Positions 11,700-24,022 of a stretch of 64,000 nt of DNA are shown piece after piece. The translations under genes and the position numbers were made by a program. The notes under the pieces were generated by a model. It was not told the origin of the DNA. It worked only from the letters and a program-made list of their open reading frames with translations, and made no database searches. Origin of the DNA: Mermis nigrescens (Eukaryota > Nematoda > Enoplea > Mermithida > Mermithidae); assembly GCA_036768485.1 (NCBI GenBank), contig JAVLUZ010000142.1, positions 2,541,848-2,605,847 on the forward strand, written 5' to 3'. Each line of letters begins with the position of its first letter. Position 1 is the first letter of the stretch.

Positions 11700-11870
11700 T
11701 ATAGTCTGTATCACAAAAGTTTGGGCATGAATTTCAGGAATTTTTTCGAAAGTAAGCCGACGGATTACGACAATTATATATCAGATCAATGCTATAATCG
11801 CTATCTGTCGGCTTATTGTCGGACGTAGTTTTTTGTAATTTATGCCCAAACTTGTGTGAAACAGACTATA
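11700..11870. mobile_element. 171-bp Tc1/mariner-type MITE (TATAGTCTGT family)
   Basis: Left end TATAGTCTGTATCACAAAAG and the reverse complement of the right end, TATAGTCTGTTTCACACAAG, form a TIR continuing through GTTTGGGCAT. The outermost TA on each side fits a TA target duplication. There is no coding capacity; the centre is AT-rich with an internal GCCGACGG/CTGTCGGC pairing. Confidence 0.8.
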
Positions 11871-12264
11871 GTGCATAAATTCGCTCGGAAAACTAATATC
11901 CTTATTACTGTAGGGCTCAATTTTTCCCTTGCTCGGCGGAGTCAGTTTCAAATTTTTTCATAGATATGTATGTATGGCGTGTCGAGCGATGAAGGATTCG
12001 GGCGTTACAGTTATAAGGAAAATGGTTTGCTGGGCGAATTCATTCAGTAGTGTAATTGAGCGATCTAAAAACTGGGCAGATCCGAAGATCCGCCACTGGC
12101 CAGTGTCCGGTCGCTTGCGGGAACCGAAGCAGTGCTCAATTATCTACACAATCTGCGCTATCTAATCCGGAGATGAAACGTCATCTCGACGGGTTAAAGC
12201 GCAAAAAGGCGCAAAAGCTATAAATAGCCCATCCGAACAGCGAAACAAACATGCTAACGGGGAA

Positions 12265-14481
12265 CAGTGTTGCCAGGTCCCAAAATTCAGATTCTCCTGC
12301 ACAGAGGTAAAATTGGGGAAAAATTCTCCTGCAATTCTCCTGAAAATATTTTGATTCTCCTGAAAATTCTCCTGGCTCATATTTTGCAGGAAAGGTTGTA
12401 CAGCAGATCTACAATTGTATGTACACATGCATATCAAGCATGCTCAGGCCAATTTACCTTGGTTCACCCAACTATTTTATTCTGATCTCTTACCTGTTAA
12501 TCCTAAGGACACTCAAGGCTAAATAATGAACATTAATTCTCTCACAAAAAGCTCATGGAGCATATCTGCATTATACAGGCAGATGCAAAAATAATGGAAG
12601 AATAATGCTGCACCACAAAGTATAACATTTTATTCAACATCAACAGCTGACAAACATTCAATAACAGATTCCTGATCTTCATCAGGATATACTGCTCAAG
12701 GGCCTAAGCTAAAGAGGTCGCATTGTTTACAATACACATTATTCGAAAAAACAGTTTCTGTGCTTAAAACAGTGACCACCAATTTTCAGTTGCACTTACA
12801 TCCTCAAAACTTTCTGAAAAGAGCCCTGTTTGCAATGTCTTTTGAAAAAATAAATAATACTTTATTACTAATTGTATGTACTTCAGTAGCAAGCAAATCC
12901 TTACGTTTTGAAATATATAAAAAAAATGTTTATAGGCGCTTTGCAAACACCGTTTTTTCCCAGCGATTTGGTTGACATTATAGACCGAACCCAAAAATTT
13001 TTTCCACTTTTTCCGACTTTTTTCCACTTTTTTTGGGAGGTCTAAAAACGTTCGAAATAGAGCGCCTGTGTTGAAAAATCAGTGTTTTTAAGTGGAAAAT
13101 TTTATGTACACATGCAATAGCGGTGTTTGATGCACTTTTTGTATAAAAATTTCGCGCTCTACAAGAATATCACGATCAGTAACGTTATTTATGTTGAAGC
13201 TTGAATTTCCTTCCTTCAGTAAAGCATTTTAGCCAATTCTGAAGTCGTTTTTGACAATTAAAACTATAATTTATCAAATGGCGCGAAGCGCTAGAAAAAT
13301 TTTGAAATTTTAGCTTTTCAAATCATTTTTGCATTTCAAAAACTGTGCAGAAGGTAAGGATTTTCAATCGTAGTGGAGTTCTAGGACCAGATTATCGATA
13401 AAAAATGCTGCAATTGGCGCCGCGCGGCTTAAACAACAATAACAAGTAAGAATTAAATCAATTCGGCGCGAAGTGCCGAAAATTTTTGTAGTTTCACCTC
13501 TCTGAAACGCATTTTTGCATTACAAAAACTAACTGAATCCGTGCAGAAGATAAGGATTTTCAATCGTAGTAAAGTTCTAGATCAAATTGTCGATAAAAAT
13601 GCTGCAGTTGACGCGGCGCGGCTCAAATATTAATAACAAAAAAGAATTAAATCAATTCGGCGCGAAGCGCGAATAATTTTGTAGTTTCACTTCTCTAAAA
13701 CGCATTTTTGCATTACAAAAACTAACTGAATCCGTGCAGAAGATAAGGATTTTCAATCGTAGTGAAGTTCTAGACCAGATTGTCGATAAAAATGCTGCAA
13801 TTGGCGCAGCGCGACTAAGGATTAAAATCGAAAAATTCGGTGCTTCGCGCCGGTTTATTCTATTATTTGGCAGTTTCTACCGTTTTATTGGTGGAAAATC
13901 AAAAAATTAGCGCTTCGCGCGCATAAAAACATTTTATTCGTCAAGAACATGAAAAAAATTTTGAGAAAATTTAATTTTTTTATGGCTTAAATCGTGCAGC
14001 GCGTTTTTACGAGTTTTTTTAGACGAAAAAAATTTTTTTTCTGGAATTCCCCCCTGGCGGAAATCCTGGCTACGCCTATGCGAAGCGCCGAAAAAGTTTT
14101 GAAGTTTTAACTCTCTAAAACGCATTTTTAACATTACAAAAGTTTCCACAAATGCAAAATAACTTAACACTTAGATCTTAACTATGAACGAAATAAATTC
14201 TTAATGTGAAACAATTGACTAACTACAGTAAGTACAGTAAGAAGGTTAATGTATGATAATCATTATAACTTGCTGTTTAAGTTTTGAAAATTCTCCTGAA
14301 TTCTCCTAGATTTTCAGGATTCTCCTGAATTCTCCTGACATTTTAAAATTCTCCTGCATTCTCCTGCATGTTTACAACTTCTCCTGAAATTTCTCCTGAA
14401 AAGCCCATTCTCCTGCTCCTGCTCCTGAAAATTTTAGATTCTCCTGAATTCAGGAGAATTCTCCTGCACCTGGCAACCCTG
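12265..14481. mobile_element. 2.2-kb non-autonomous hAT element with perfect 8-bp target duplication
   Basis: The left end CAGTGTTGCCAGG and the reverse complement of the right end, CAGGGTTGCCAGG, are hAT-like TIRs. The target duplication ACGGGGAA occurs at 12257-12264 and 14482-14489. Both subterminal regions (12285-12375 and 14285-14465) are packed with the decamer ATTCTCCTGA and variants, a layout expected for transposase-binding sites. The interior holds a 194-bp repeat array and a foreign fragment with CCTGGCGGAAATCCTGGCTA near 14052-14071. No transposase frame remains, so it would depend on an autonomous relative. Confidence 0.88.
13270..13860. repeat. 194-bp tandem array inside the hAT element
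   Basis: The segment AATTCGGCGCGAAG at 13460 recurs at 13654, and a partial unit precedes them from about 13270. Each unit includes GTGCAGAAGATAAGGATTTT, TCAATCGTAGT and a palindromic GGCGCGAAGCGCC-like core. Confidence 0.8.
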
Positions 14482-14577
14482 ACGGGGAAGCTATAGCAGC
14501 GCATGAGTTCGATGAGTGTATTATGTGCACTGCACTCACACTAGGTTAAAAAAATAAACAGATACCTACTACGTATG

Positions 14578-14805
14578 TATAGTCTGTTTCATTTAACTTT
14601 GCGGTTTTTTAAATTTTTTCGCAAGGATCAGGCCACAAAAGTGGTTTGAAATTTTGATGCAGTAATGCGGTTTAGCAATGGCATATGTACGTCTCCATAT
14701 GACTCGCCACACTGTAGAAATATCATATTTACCGTACTAGTTTAAAACACTTGTAGTCACTTTAAACTTTTTCAAAAACCTCAAAGTTAAATGAAACAGA
14801 CTATA
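14578..14805. mobile_element. 228-bp Tc1/mariner-type MITE (TATAGTCTGTTTCA family)
   Basis: The TIR TATAGTCTGTTTCATTTAAC at the left is matched exactly by the reverse complement of the right end (GTTAAATGAAACAGACTATA), extending through ACTTTG. TA at the outer edges fits the family at 11700. A third left end (TATAGTCTGTTCCATT) lies at 14877 without a partner. Confidence 0.85.
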
Positions 14806-16629
14806 CATAGTCGCAAACAACTACGAGTACGACCATTGTTCGATAAATTTTTGAAGTTTCGAGCATCATAGTTGTTGTATAGTCTGTTCCATTCCAAACG
14901 GTGCATTTTCACTTTACGTTTCATTACTGTAAGCAAAATCTTTTACGGTCTGGGTTGTTACGGCAGCTTGTTAGATGCGCCACATGTCAAGCAAAGCGAA
15001 TTAAACATCAGTAAGAAGAGTTTGTAACTGCGAGAGTTACACGTTTAGGCGAACATGCCTTAGCAGTTCGCAATAGCCATAACATAGCCAATACTAGTAG
15101 CTATCTATGATAGTGTACTGTGGGCTATGCCTTCGGTCTTCCCATTATTTTCCCAAATTTTCAATAATAAAAAACATTTAGATACTTGTCCGGTATCGTA
15201 GAGCTAAGTGTATGATAATAGTAATTGTTTCATCCATACCGCTTGTGTAATCGATCTGAGATAAAAGTCAATTCAGTATTATGTTAAATTGATCGTTGTT
15301 TTAATTTACTGTAATGGTCATTGAGGCCAACGTATTGAAGGTCGTGTTAGTTTTTTGGCTTGTTTGGTTTTTCGTTGGTCGGTTATTCTCGACTGTACAT
15401 AGTCATTTTTCTTTTGCGTATTTGTTTTCCCGGCTATAGGCCGTGTGTTATTCGTTGAATAAAATCTTAGAAAACCAACCCAGTGGTTTCGGATATACCG
15501 AGGGTTTGGTCGGCTATCATCCCTTCGTCGAGGACTTCCACCCATCTAGTGGACTGATAGGTAAATTCCGTATGATAGCTTTTTCCATTCGAAAATCATA
15601 ATTTATGTCTCAAGCCTAAAAATTGATCAAAACTATTATTTAATCTTTAGAGATGATTGATCAGCATAGAGCTCGTTGTTGTTGTTTTCATAGTTCAGCG
15701 TGCTACACAAATTAGGAACCAAAACATTTCGAATCAGGCACTGATTGAAAATAAGTTAAATTACAACTTGAGCTTGAGATAGGTCAACTGACCTCCGCGG
15801 CAAATACCGAGACTAGGTAGGTAGCCTTAGGTCTTAGGGCGTAGCTGCTGAGATCACCCGACATAGAAGCAGCCAGCAATATTAGGGCTGAGGGGATCGA
15901 AGCCGTAAGGTCTGTAAGGGTCCAAAGATCGAAAGCCTTAGAGCCGCGCGATCGGGGCCAGCACTAAGCGTAGACTTAAGTACCTACGTACCTAGGTAAA
16001 TCTCGAAGGTAAATGCTACCCGTCCTATGTCGATTCTGTAGACATAGGGCGGCTCTACATTTACATTGGACGTTCCCTCCTCTAGGCTGCTAGCTACAGC
16101 CGCGCTGATCAATCATCGTAAAATTATTTTTCGATCCAAAAATAATCATTTTGGCCATCTAAAAATGTGTAACGTTTCGTTCACCTTTGTTGTTGTATCG
16201 ACCGCGATCGTGGCAGTGCGCAATTTAAGTAAGCGTCCGTGGTAAAGATTTTGTGTATCGTGGTAAAGCCATCGTTATTTTTCTATTTCCGTCGGATCTC
16301 TACCGACGAAGGCAGCTCTCACGCTCGCATATTCATTTTTCTATAAACGTCAGCCCTCAGGCGACGATTCATCATTTTTCTCAACTGACGACGAATTTCC
16401 GTCATTTAGGTTCTTACCTACCTATTTTTCTAACCACGTACACGTTCTTGCGCTTTAGGCTTAGTCCTATCTGTTTTCGATCATTTCACGTCAGGTATAT
16501 CTTACTTCACGTGAGGAAGTACTATTCATGTGAAAAAACCTGTTTTTCGGATCGACAAAGGTCTAATTCGAAACATTTATTTTGGGAAAAATTTCGACGT
16601 ACGGAAATTTATTTTACCCAAAGGCACAT
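14806..16629. other. No gene recognised
   Basis: Contains moderately GC-rich segments, including an imperfect hairpin near 16015-16055. A segment around 15950-16010 has weak similarity to 56430-56490. The open frame before the gap looks compositional rather than coding. Confidence 0.45.
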
Positions 16630-16729
16630 NNNNNNNNNNNNNNNNNNNNNNNNNNNNNNNNNNNNNNNNNNNNNNNNNNNNNNNNNNNNNNNNNNNNNNN
16701 NNNNNNNNNNNNNNNNNNNNNNNNNNNNN
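16630..16729. other. Assembly gap (100 N)
   Basis: Exactly 100 ambiguous bases, so the size is probably a placeholder. Any open frame crossing it is an artefact. Confidence 0.99.
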
Positions 16730-16838
16730 GGGCGAGTTGTGTGAGGGGGAGTTGTGCGGGGGCGAGTTGTGTGGGGGCGAGTTGTGTGGGGGCGAGTTGT
16801 GGTTGGGGGGCGAATTGTGGGGGGGGGGGGGCGAATTA
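16730..16838. repeat. G-rich 15-bp minisatellite at the gap edge
   Basis: The unit GGGGGCGAGTTGTGT repeats about six times, degenerating to GGGGGGCGAATTGTGG and a long G-run. This array probably caused the assembly break. Confidence 0.9.
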
Positions 16839-17077
16839 TCCGCAAACCACCATTGGTGGGGGGTTTTTTAGGCAGTTTGAGGTAAAAGTTGTGGTTTTTT
16901 TGACAATAGTACTTGGCAATCCTGCAACCCTGCATAATGAGGAATAAATTGTTTCATCCTGAGTAGAGGAAATAATCTGTTTCTTTGCTCATAATTACGT
17001 AGTATGTTGTCAGTGCCCAAAGAGTACAATTTTGGCGGGGACTAGCTACGTGCCTGAAGGTATCAGAGCCGGGAACC

Positions 17078-17092
17078 ATGGAAACTCAGCAG
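17078..17092 (+). CDS. Candidate start exon of the BTB gene
   Basis: ATG GAA ACT CAG CAG is followed directly by a consensus donor GTAAGAGG at 17093. The ATG has a purine-poor but acceptable context (GGAACCATGG). It ends in phase 0, the phase at which the next BTB exon (17692) appears to begin, and only 599 bp separate them. The exon is so short that coincidence is a real possibility. Confidence 0.3.
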
Positions 17093-17691
17093 GTAAGAGG
17101 ATTCTGAACTATCAACAGTTGGGGGAGTACTACGGATGGGAAGTCTGCATACCGGAAACCCCGTGCAGTCGAGGAAGGCAGAACACAATCGTGTTTGTCG
17201 GTCATTCGGCGCGTATAAAAATCTGTTTTTATGTATTGTGCATATGTATAAGATTGGCCCTTCGCCAATATTGCGCATAAATAAGTACCGTTATTCCATT
17301 GTCTGCATTGCCTGCTTTATATACCTATACTTTTCGCCGTTTTGTTGCCGTAGAATTTGTTCACTCATCTCATCTTCTCCTTTGCTTACAATGATAGAAT
17401 AGGAGGGGTCTTTTCCTTCTTTTTTGCTCCTTTGCCTAGTTTTTTGTCCATTGTGCAATGCAACATATCCCAAAAACACCATGGAAAAGCGTGTTAGATA
17501 AGTTTTTGGTCGTTATTTATTTCATCCCGCCTATCACACGCAGTACGTTTTAAGTTGTTCCCTCCCTCATTTGTAGCAGTCTGCTATGCAGATATAATAA
17601 ATCTTCATGTTTTCGTTTTGTTCTTGTGAATTGTTACATCTTGAAATTGCATCGTTTGCATATTAATCTCAGCTTTGTTTTTATTTTATAG

Positions 17692-18155
17692 CCGATTTAT
17701 CGAGTTAAAGTTCGTAATCTTCATTTCGCAATAAGTTTATTGGGCGACATTAAGTTAGAAGAAAAGACCGCAAGACTGCCAAATATTCTTAACTCGAACG
17801 AAAGCCCGTGATTTCGCCTTGGTCGTCGAGGACAAAGGAAGTGTTCGTATCGCGCGGTATCCTGGCCATGCACAGCGAAGTGTTCCATAGCATGTTCTAC
17901 GACGAAAGTTTCGCCGATAGCAAAAAAGGACTCTTTGCTTTTGTCCGACAAAAACTCGGCGAATTTCTACCTTTTCTGCAGTGCATCTGCTGCTATCCTG
18001 AAGATATTGAAATTACGCTGTCTAACGTCAGATTTCTGTTGAAATTAGGCGATGAATATGGTGTCGGTTGCGTGTCCAGCAGATGTCGTGCGTTTTTGAG
18101 AAAGGAAATCAGTGTGCGCCAGCCCGACGATGATAATTTTCCATTTCTGCTCAAG
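17692..18155 (+). CDS. BTB/POZ-domain exon with two apparent frameshifts
   Basis: The exon lies between acceptor TTTATTTTATAG (to 17691) and donor AAG|GTACGC (18156). It encodes a BTB fold: FALVVEDK (first strand), then VSRGILAMHSEVFHSMFY, the conserved loop and helix that packs the BTB dimer, then LPFLQCIC..YPEDIEITLSNVRFLLKLGDEYGV and a Cys-containing helix. The ending FPFLLK joins the next exon in phase 0. BTB domains mediate dimerisation and often recruit cullin-3 ubiquitin ligases; this version is closest in style to nematode BATH/BTB proteins. The reading frame changes twice, near 17806 (CCC) and near 17829 (AAA), each time by what looks like one extra base in a short homopolymer. This means either a pseudogene or long-read indel errors. 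No MATH domain was found upstream. Confidence 0.72.
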
Positions 18156-18509
18156 GTACGCGTTCCATTTGTGCATAATAAACTTTTTTCCAATAGAAAA
18201 CTTAGTCTGAATTGTAAAACATTTGAATTGTCGGTGTCAGTCTCAAAACTTCTGAAGTGACTTCTTTGTGCAAAAAATAAAGAGTAACGTAAAAACTTTT
18301 TGACCTTGTTGGCCAATTCTTTTGTGCGTTACAGAATGTAAAAGGCAAGAAGTAAGAGAGAAAATCATGAATTGAACGATAACCTGAATCGTTCAGAGAC
18401 TGAAAACCCGAGACTTGCATCAAATTTAATTTTAAACATGTAATTAGAAATTTGCGTAGAGTGAGGAGCATTTTGCTTGAGTCAGCCTACTGGAGAGTGG
18501 GGTCACAAC

Positions 18510-18774
18510 CCATTACGTGGGCAGCAAGAAAATTCCGGGAGGGGGGGGTGCAAGATTTTTTGAAGGTCAAAAAATGGCCTTGAAAATGGTGGTATGGCGA
18601 AAAACACCATTTTTCGACGTTTCTCATCAAGCACTATCCCTTGGCATCAAAAAATTGCGAAAAAAACAAGAAAAAATTTCAAAAATTGAATTCTGGGGGG
18701 TATTTTGATTTCTGGGGGGGTATTTTGGTTTTCTGGGGGGTGCATACCCCCCAAAGCCCCCACGCCCAGGTGTG
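18510..18774 (+). mobile_element. MITE family A, first unit of a tandem pair
   Basis: Reads CATTACGTGGGCAGCAAG at the left and CGCCCAGGTGTG at the right. The core ATGGTGGTATGGCGAAAAAC and GACGTTTCTCATCAAGCACT are family hallmarks. It is preceded by GTCACAAC (18502-18509) and followed by GTGACAAA (18775-18782), 6 of 8 matching. It lies in the BTB gene intron, about 350 bp after the exon. Confidence 0.85.
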
Positions 18775-18782
18775 GTGACAAA

Positions 18783-19010
18783 CAGGTGGCAGCACCAAAA
18801 TTCTGAGGGTGAAAAAATTTTCAAAGGTCAAAAAAATGGTCTTAAAAGTGGTTGTATGGCGAAAAACACCATTTTTCGACGTTTCGCATCGAGCACTATC
18901 CAATGGCATAAAAAAATTGCGTAAAAAACAAAAAAAATCCAAAAATTGAATTCTGGGGGTATTTCAACTTCTGGGTGGTGCATACCCCCCAAACCCTACG
19001 TTCATGTGTG
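18783..19010 (+). mobile_element. MITE family A, second unit of the tandem pair
   Basis: Begins CAGGTGGCAGCACC and ends TTCATGTGTG. It is followed by GTCACAAC (19011-19018), identical to the 8 bp before the first unit, so the pair as a whole sits between perfect target duplications with a degenerate third copy in the middle. Confidence 0.85.
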
Positions 19011-19018
19011 GTCACAAC

Positions 19019-21495
19019 CATAGGTGCACTGCATGTCCGATGTGGAGTAAAATAATTTTGGGGGCGTCAAAACTTAAAATTTCTTGGGCCTAAATGACCT
19101 TGAAAACTGGTGTTAATACTAAAATACCATTAAAGCTACTTTGTTTTGGTTAATTTCGAGCAAGTTTTTAAGAAATAACATTTTTTGACTTTTAGGGTCT
19201 ACACCACTCGTGGGTTTGGGGGATGGGGGCGGTTTAGATGTTTAGATCTCCCGGAGGAGCGGTTGAGGCCCCCAAAAAATCAATAGATCCCTGAATTGAA
19301 TTTCCAGACATATTCTCATTTTTATTCTGGAAAATTAAGCTTTTTTGCACCGAAATGACCTGAAAAACTGATATAAATGCTAAAATAGCGTCAAAACTAC
19401 GTTATTCCACAGTTTATGGTCAATTTCAAGCACTTTCGAATAATATCTTCAGTTTTCAACTATTTTCGGTCTTGATTTTGCCTAATTTTCTCCAGGAAGT
19501 TTTCAAAACTTACGGGGTTGATCCGACTTGCCCTTGGGGTTTTCGGGGTCGCTCAGCAGTCAGGGTGAATTTATTTGACCCTGTATTGACCCTGTACCCA
19601 TGTATGATTCGCGTGCATAAAACAACAGAATCTATTGCACGTTGTGTTCTAATTTTGTTCATCAAAATTTGTCTCGTTAGAATAAAGATGATAGGCTATT
19701 GTCGAAAGAATTGTTTCGTCGTTTGAAATTCATAATAAACTTTAATACCTAGCCTGGTGTAATGGATAATAATTTATTCTTTGTTGTGGCCTGCACGGCA
19801 GAGAAAAAAGCAATATCTTCAAAAACCATACTCGTAGCTTTCTTACGTCAATCGTCATTTTCAACGTGGTAGCAGTCAACCTGGAAAAGCTTAAGATGAT
19901 CCATATTTTTCTATTATGAGCTTTAACCATCGTTTAGCGTAATTCTCCTCTATTCTTATAATAAGTATCATACAAGATCTTGAGCACGGTTTTCACCCCT
20001 CCCCAGAATTCGCAGTTTTTCCAAAAAATTTAAAGGATAGGTGCTGTATCGAGCGTTTTTAGTTAACTGTTTGCTCAAAAGAGTCAAAATTTCGCCTCGC
20101 GCCACAGACTCTTTACATGATTTACTCGAACTTTTCTGACATTATTCCGAAATGTTGTGTGTTTTTACGCATTAGAAAGATAGAGCATTGTCAGAATGCC
20201 GAAGTATGATGTGTTTTGACGCGCACCCACCTTTTTGGGCCCAAAAACAGAAGCTTCAAATTTCGTCCCCAAAATTATCATGCTGTGCAAATCTGTTCAT
20301 TTCCTCAAATCTATTTACTTTTTGCACCATTTAACTCTTGCTTCTCATAATTCAAGCCAAACCCAAACTCGGGCTCTTAATTATGAAATTAACCTCACTT
20401 GATTAAGTCCTAGTTTAATCAAATTTATATAAGGTGTGATAAATACTTCATGTCAATTAGTTTTAATAAATGTTATTTTTTGATTTTTAATTGTTTTCAA
20501 TTAATTTTTTAATTACCTGAATTTTTAATCGTCATATTTCTAGAATCCTTGCTGCGTCTCTCAATAAGACTTAATAATTAATTAATTTATTTAATTTCCT
20601 AATTAAAATGTTATTTTAATTAATTGCCCTTTAATTGCTCAGACTCTTAATAATTGAATTAAACCAGATTAAGTAATTAATTAAGGTCCTATAGCGTGTA
20701 AGATCATTAAGTCGTACACAGTACAAATAAGGGAGTAGGTAGTCCTTTATTTTTCATAATTAGTTTAGCAATGCACGTGAGGGGGTTGACGGTCTAGACC
20801 GTAGAATTGAAAGGAATTTTTCTTAGAAAAATTGGCCGAACGATGTCCGGAAATCTATGAAAATAAGTGCTTAAAATGATCAAAAACTACACTAGTTTAG
20901 CATTTATACCAATTTTTGAGGTCATTCGGGCTCCAACAAACTCTAAACGATTCATCCTCTCAGACGGGCTGGCAAGCGTGAATAAAAAAGATCGTTTTTT
21001 GATATTCTATAATTCCTTATACTAATTATACACATGATACACGCGGCGGGTGGGAGTCTGAATTTTATCCGAATGTCTCACTTTAAGTGTCATCTTTCCC
21101 CTATATTTGTTGCCATTTTGACGAGAATGACTTAAATATTTGAAATTTTTTGCACCTGAAATGATAACCTGAGTTTAAGAAAACGATGCAAGTGACATCT
21201 TTTTCTCGGAAGAATTAGGATGGTGCTTTGCTTCACCTAAATTCTGGATCTGTCACAGCTCAAAAGTACGAATTTAATGAGGGACTGAAAAGTGCGACTA
21301 TTTCGTTCGAGTCGAGAACGTCAATTTCCTTGAAGTGAGTCTATAAACTGTGCCCGCCATTAAAAATAACTCATTTTTGATTATGCTAAAACTGGTGAAT
21401 GGTTCTATTTGTTGCTGGAGTTCTCGGACTCAAATACAGCCTAAGATTTTAAATCTAGTTGTGGCCACGTATGAACTTTAGAGATGCACAAGGTC
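19019..21495. other. Intronic repeat remains, no exon supported
   Basis: Old, diverged copies of families C and E (for example 19200-19300, 20210-20290 and 20860-20960) fill this stretch. A very AT-rich TTAATTAA segment lies at 20390-20700 and resembles 35040-35690. A segment at 19605-19670 translates to IRVHKTTESIARCVLILF, weakly like HVKPVQRTEKSIAQVALFLI at 55707-55766; the meaning is unknown. Confidence 0.45.
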
Positions 21496-23545
21496 ATGGT
21501 CGGCAGGGGAGTAATATCTCAGAAATCCAAGAAAAGATTTTTTGCTATTCAACGATGAAAATGATCAAAATAGTCCAGTGATCGTACGGGGACCCCGACC
21601 CCCGACCGGGGGCATGATTTTTCGAGTCGGGGTTGAACCTTTTTTCGGGGGTGAAATATAGCATTTTATTTGTTGGTACATAGAAGAATTGTATAAATAG
21701 CAAATAAATTCGGAACAAGGACGATTCATTCACCAGCAAAATTAATATGTCAAACTCGTCACTCGCGATATTTCATAAAAAGTACGCCTGGTCGCCATGT
21801 TGTTAAGACGTACATACATGTTCGCATATTTTCCATTATGAAGTGCGCCGAAATTACTGCGGAATCAAAGGCGTAGCCGGAGGGGGAGGGAATGGAGGCA
21901 CATACCCCCGGAATTTTTCAGGAATTATGTTGATTTTTCTGGCGCAATGTGTCCAGAACATTGAGTTTAAAAAGGCACAAACGTCAAAATTTTCCGGCGC
22001 TTCGCGCCGAGTCATTATTATTTATTGTTATACAGATCCAATGAATTTAAAAGCTTGAATCTGTTGAAATAATCCAGCACTTCGCAGCACTTTAGTGATT
22101 TAATGCGATATTAGTTCATTGAATGAAACTGCACATGCTTGTTGAACATAATAGTAAAAGTGCGAAAATGTTTGCGTACCAATTTATCTATTCTCTGCTT
22201 TGTTTATCTTTCTTCACAAGGACACATAATTCTATTTTAAATGAAAGGAAAGGCCAAATTTTCTTGTGTTTTTGCGCATTTTCTGTTTCCTGAAATAGTT
22301 ATTAAGAAGGCCACAAATGGGCCTGAAAATGGTAAGAACAAAATTCTCATTGATTCATCTTTCAATGACTTATTGGTTGCGACCCGTTGCTGCGCTACAT
22401 GCTTAGCAGAGGTCGAAAAACGCATTTCAGCTCAGAAGTTTTGTGCCGTATAAGTGTTCATCAATTTTAAGTTTTTTTGGACTTAATTTAGAACTGAGAT
22501 TTTGCCAATTTGCGAAAATTTTAACTTTACTTATTAAAAATTAGAGTGCTTTTTTTACTAAATTTTCGGGGTTCTGCTCTGGACCTCGCTGGTGGCGCTT
22601 TAGCGCGCCACCCCAGATCCCCAGCCGTACAATCTCGTTCTACATGTTGAAAGAGATTTTTAGGAGGACAGAAAAGGTATAAGGATTAGGAATTTTTGAA
22701 AATTTTCGGCGCTTCGCGCCGCAATTAGTTTATCTGTTCTGTATGATTTAAGCGGTATAAATTGAGTTTAAAGAGTAAAAACGTCAAAATTTTCCTGCGC
22801 TTAGCACCGCCGATTATTGTCTTAGGGCGATAAAATATGACTGAATTTCTTGATGCTTTGCGCCACATATGATTTCCGAACTGTTGGTCAATAAAAAGGC
22901 GTAAATTCTGCATGAAAACGGTAAAAATTTCGAAGATTTTCGGCGCTTCGCGCCATTGGCTCCTCTACAATCAGTACGCCATAGAAAACCCTTTTGAAAA
23001 AACTGGAAGAATACGAAAAAGCGAGAGCGATTAGTGATTAAAATTGAAAGTAATGCTAAATTGCTAAAACCATGCTTGAACTTGGAATGAAAATAAAATG
23101 TTGAATATAATCAGCTTCATTAGTATGCTCTACAAACAAGTGAAGGTATCGCTTTTATCCTTTTCAAATTGGTATGTAATCATGCAATGTTAATTGTTAA
23201 TCTTCAACCCCGACCCCGAAAACCGGGGTTTTTCATCCCGACCCCGATCGGGGGTGAAAATCTGACCCCGTACGTCACTGAAACAGTCTCATAAACGCTT
23301 TTTCGTATTAATACCGCATTTTAAAAACATTTATAGTGCATTTAATAGCATTATATGCTAATACTAAATTTTTGGGCGCTTTTTGAGTGAAAAAAATAAT
23401 AGCATGTTTATTTTGACATTAGTACTGCTTTTGTCCTAAAAATGATGCAAAAACCTTTCCGTTACTCAAAATCGTCGGACAGTACCTGTCTGGCTGACTT
23501 CAGCAGTGGGGAAATATTTCCTCATCCCACTAAGTGCATGTATGA
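21496..23545. repeat. Family B dispersed repeat, split by a hAT insertion
   Basis: The left part 21496-21575 (GGTCGGCAGGGG..., GCTATTCAACGATGAAAATG) continues at 23289-23545 (GGGCGCTTTTTGAGTG..., GGACAGTACCTGTCTGGCTG). The order and spacing match the intact family B copy at 47741-48142, which shows the hAT-like element at 21576 inserted into it. Confidence 0.7.
21576..23280. mobile_element. 1.7-kb non-autonomous hAT-like element
   Basis: The left end CAGTGATCGTACGGGGACCC and the reverse complement of the right end, CAGTGACGTACGGGGTCAGA, form a TIR that continues as CCCCGACC-rich subterminal sequence. The flanking octamers AAATAGTC (21568-21575) and AAACAGTC (23281-23288) match at 7 of 8. The interior repeats GGCGCTTCGCGCC. 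A short, non-repetitive stretch at 22240-22450 is open on both strands, but neither frame is recognisable. No transposase is visible. Confidence 0.8.
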
Positions 23546-24022
23546 TGGGCATGAGGTAGGAGAGGTCCGCCTGCACCCTCTCCTGAGAGTTTGGCGGACC
23601 CTTAAAAATCGGTAGACTCCTTAGAATTGTATTTTGGGTGCTTTCTTGGCAATTAATCTCCCCCAACCCTCCAGAACTTGCCTGCTGCCCATCAATGGGT
23701 AATCGTAGCTATTTTCCACCCTCCCTACATGTTTTAATTTTCTAGAAAAATGTTGGATCCTGATTTAACCGTTTTAGCAATTCTTACTCTGAAAGTAGGT
23801 TAAATGTAATTATGCGCTTCACGCCAGAAAATAATTCTTGACTTCATTTTGTCTTGAATGTCATTAAATTTTTCTAAAATTTTAATATGGTTTTGATAGC
23901 TTTTTTGAAATTTGGCAGCGATTGCAGCGTTCGTGTGACATATTCGACTGACTGATGTTTTTCTGTTTTTTCCAAAACTTATGTTTTCTCGATATACTAA
24001 CTTTGCAGCATTTCCATTTCAG

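Noticed and set aside
16253..16935. Open frames crossing the assembly gap
   Set aside because: They run through 100 N and a G-rich minisatellite, so the frames are artefacts.
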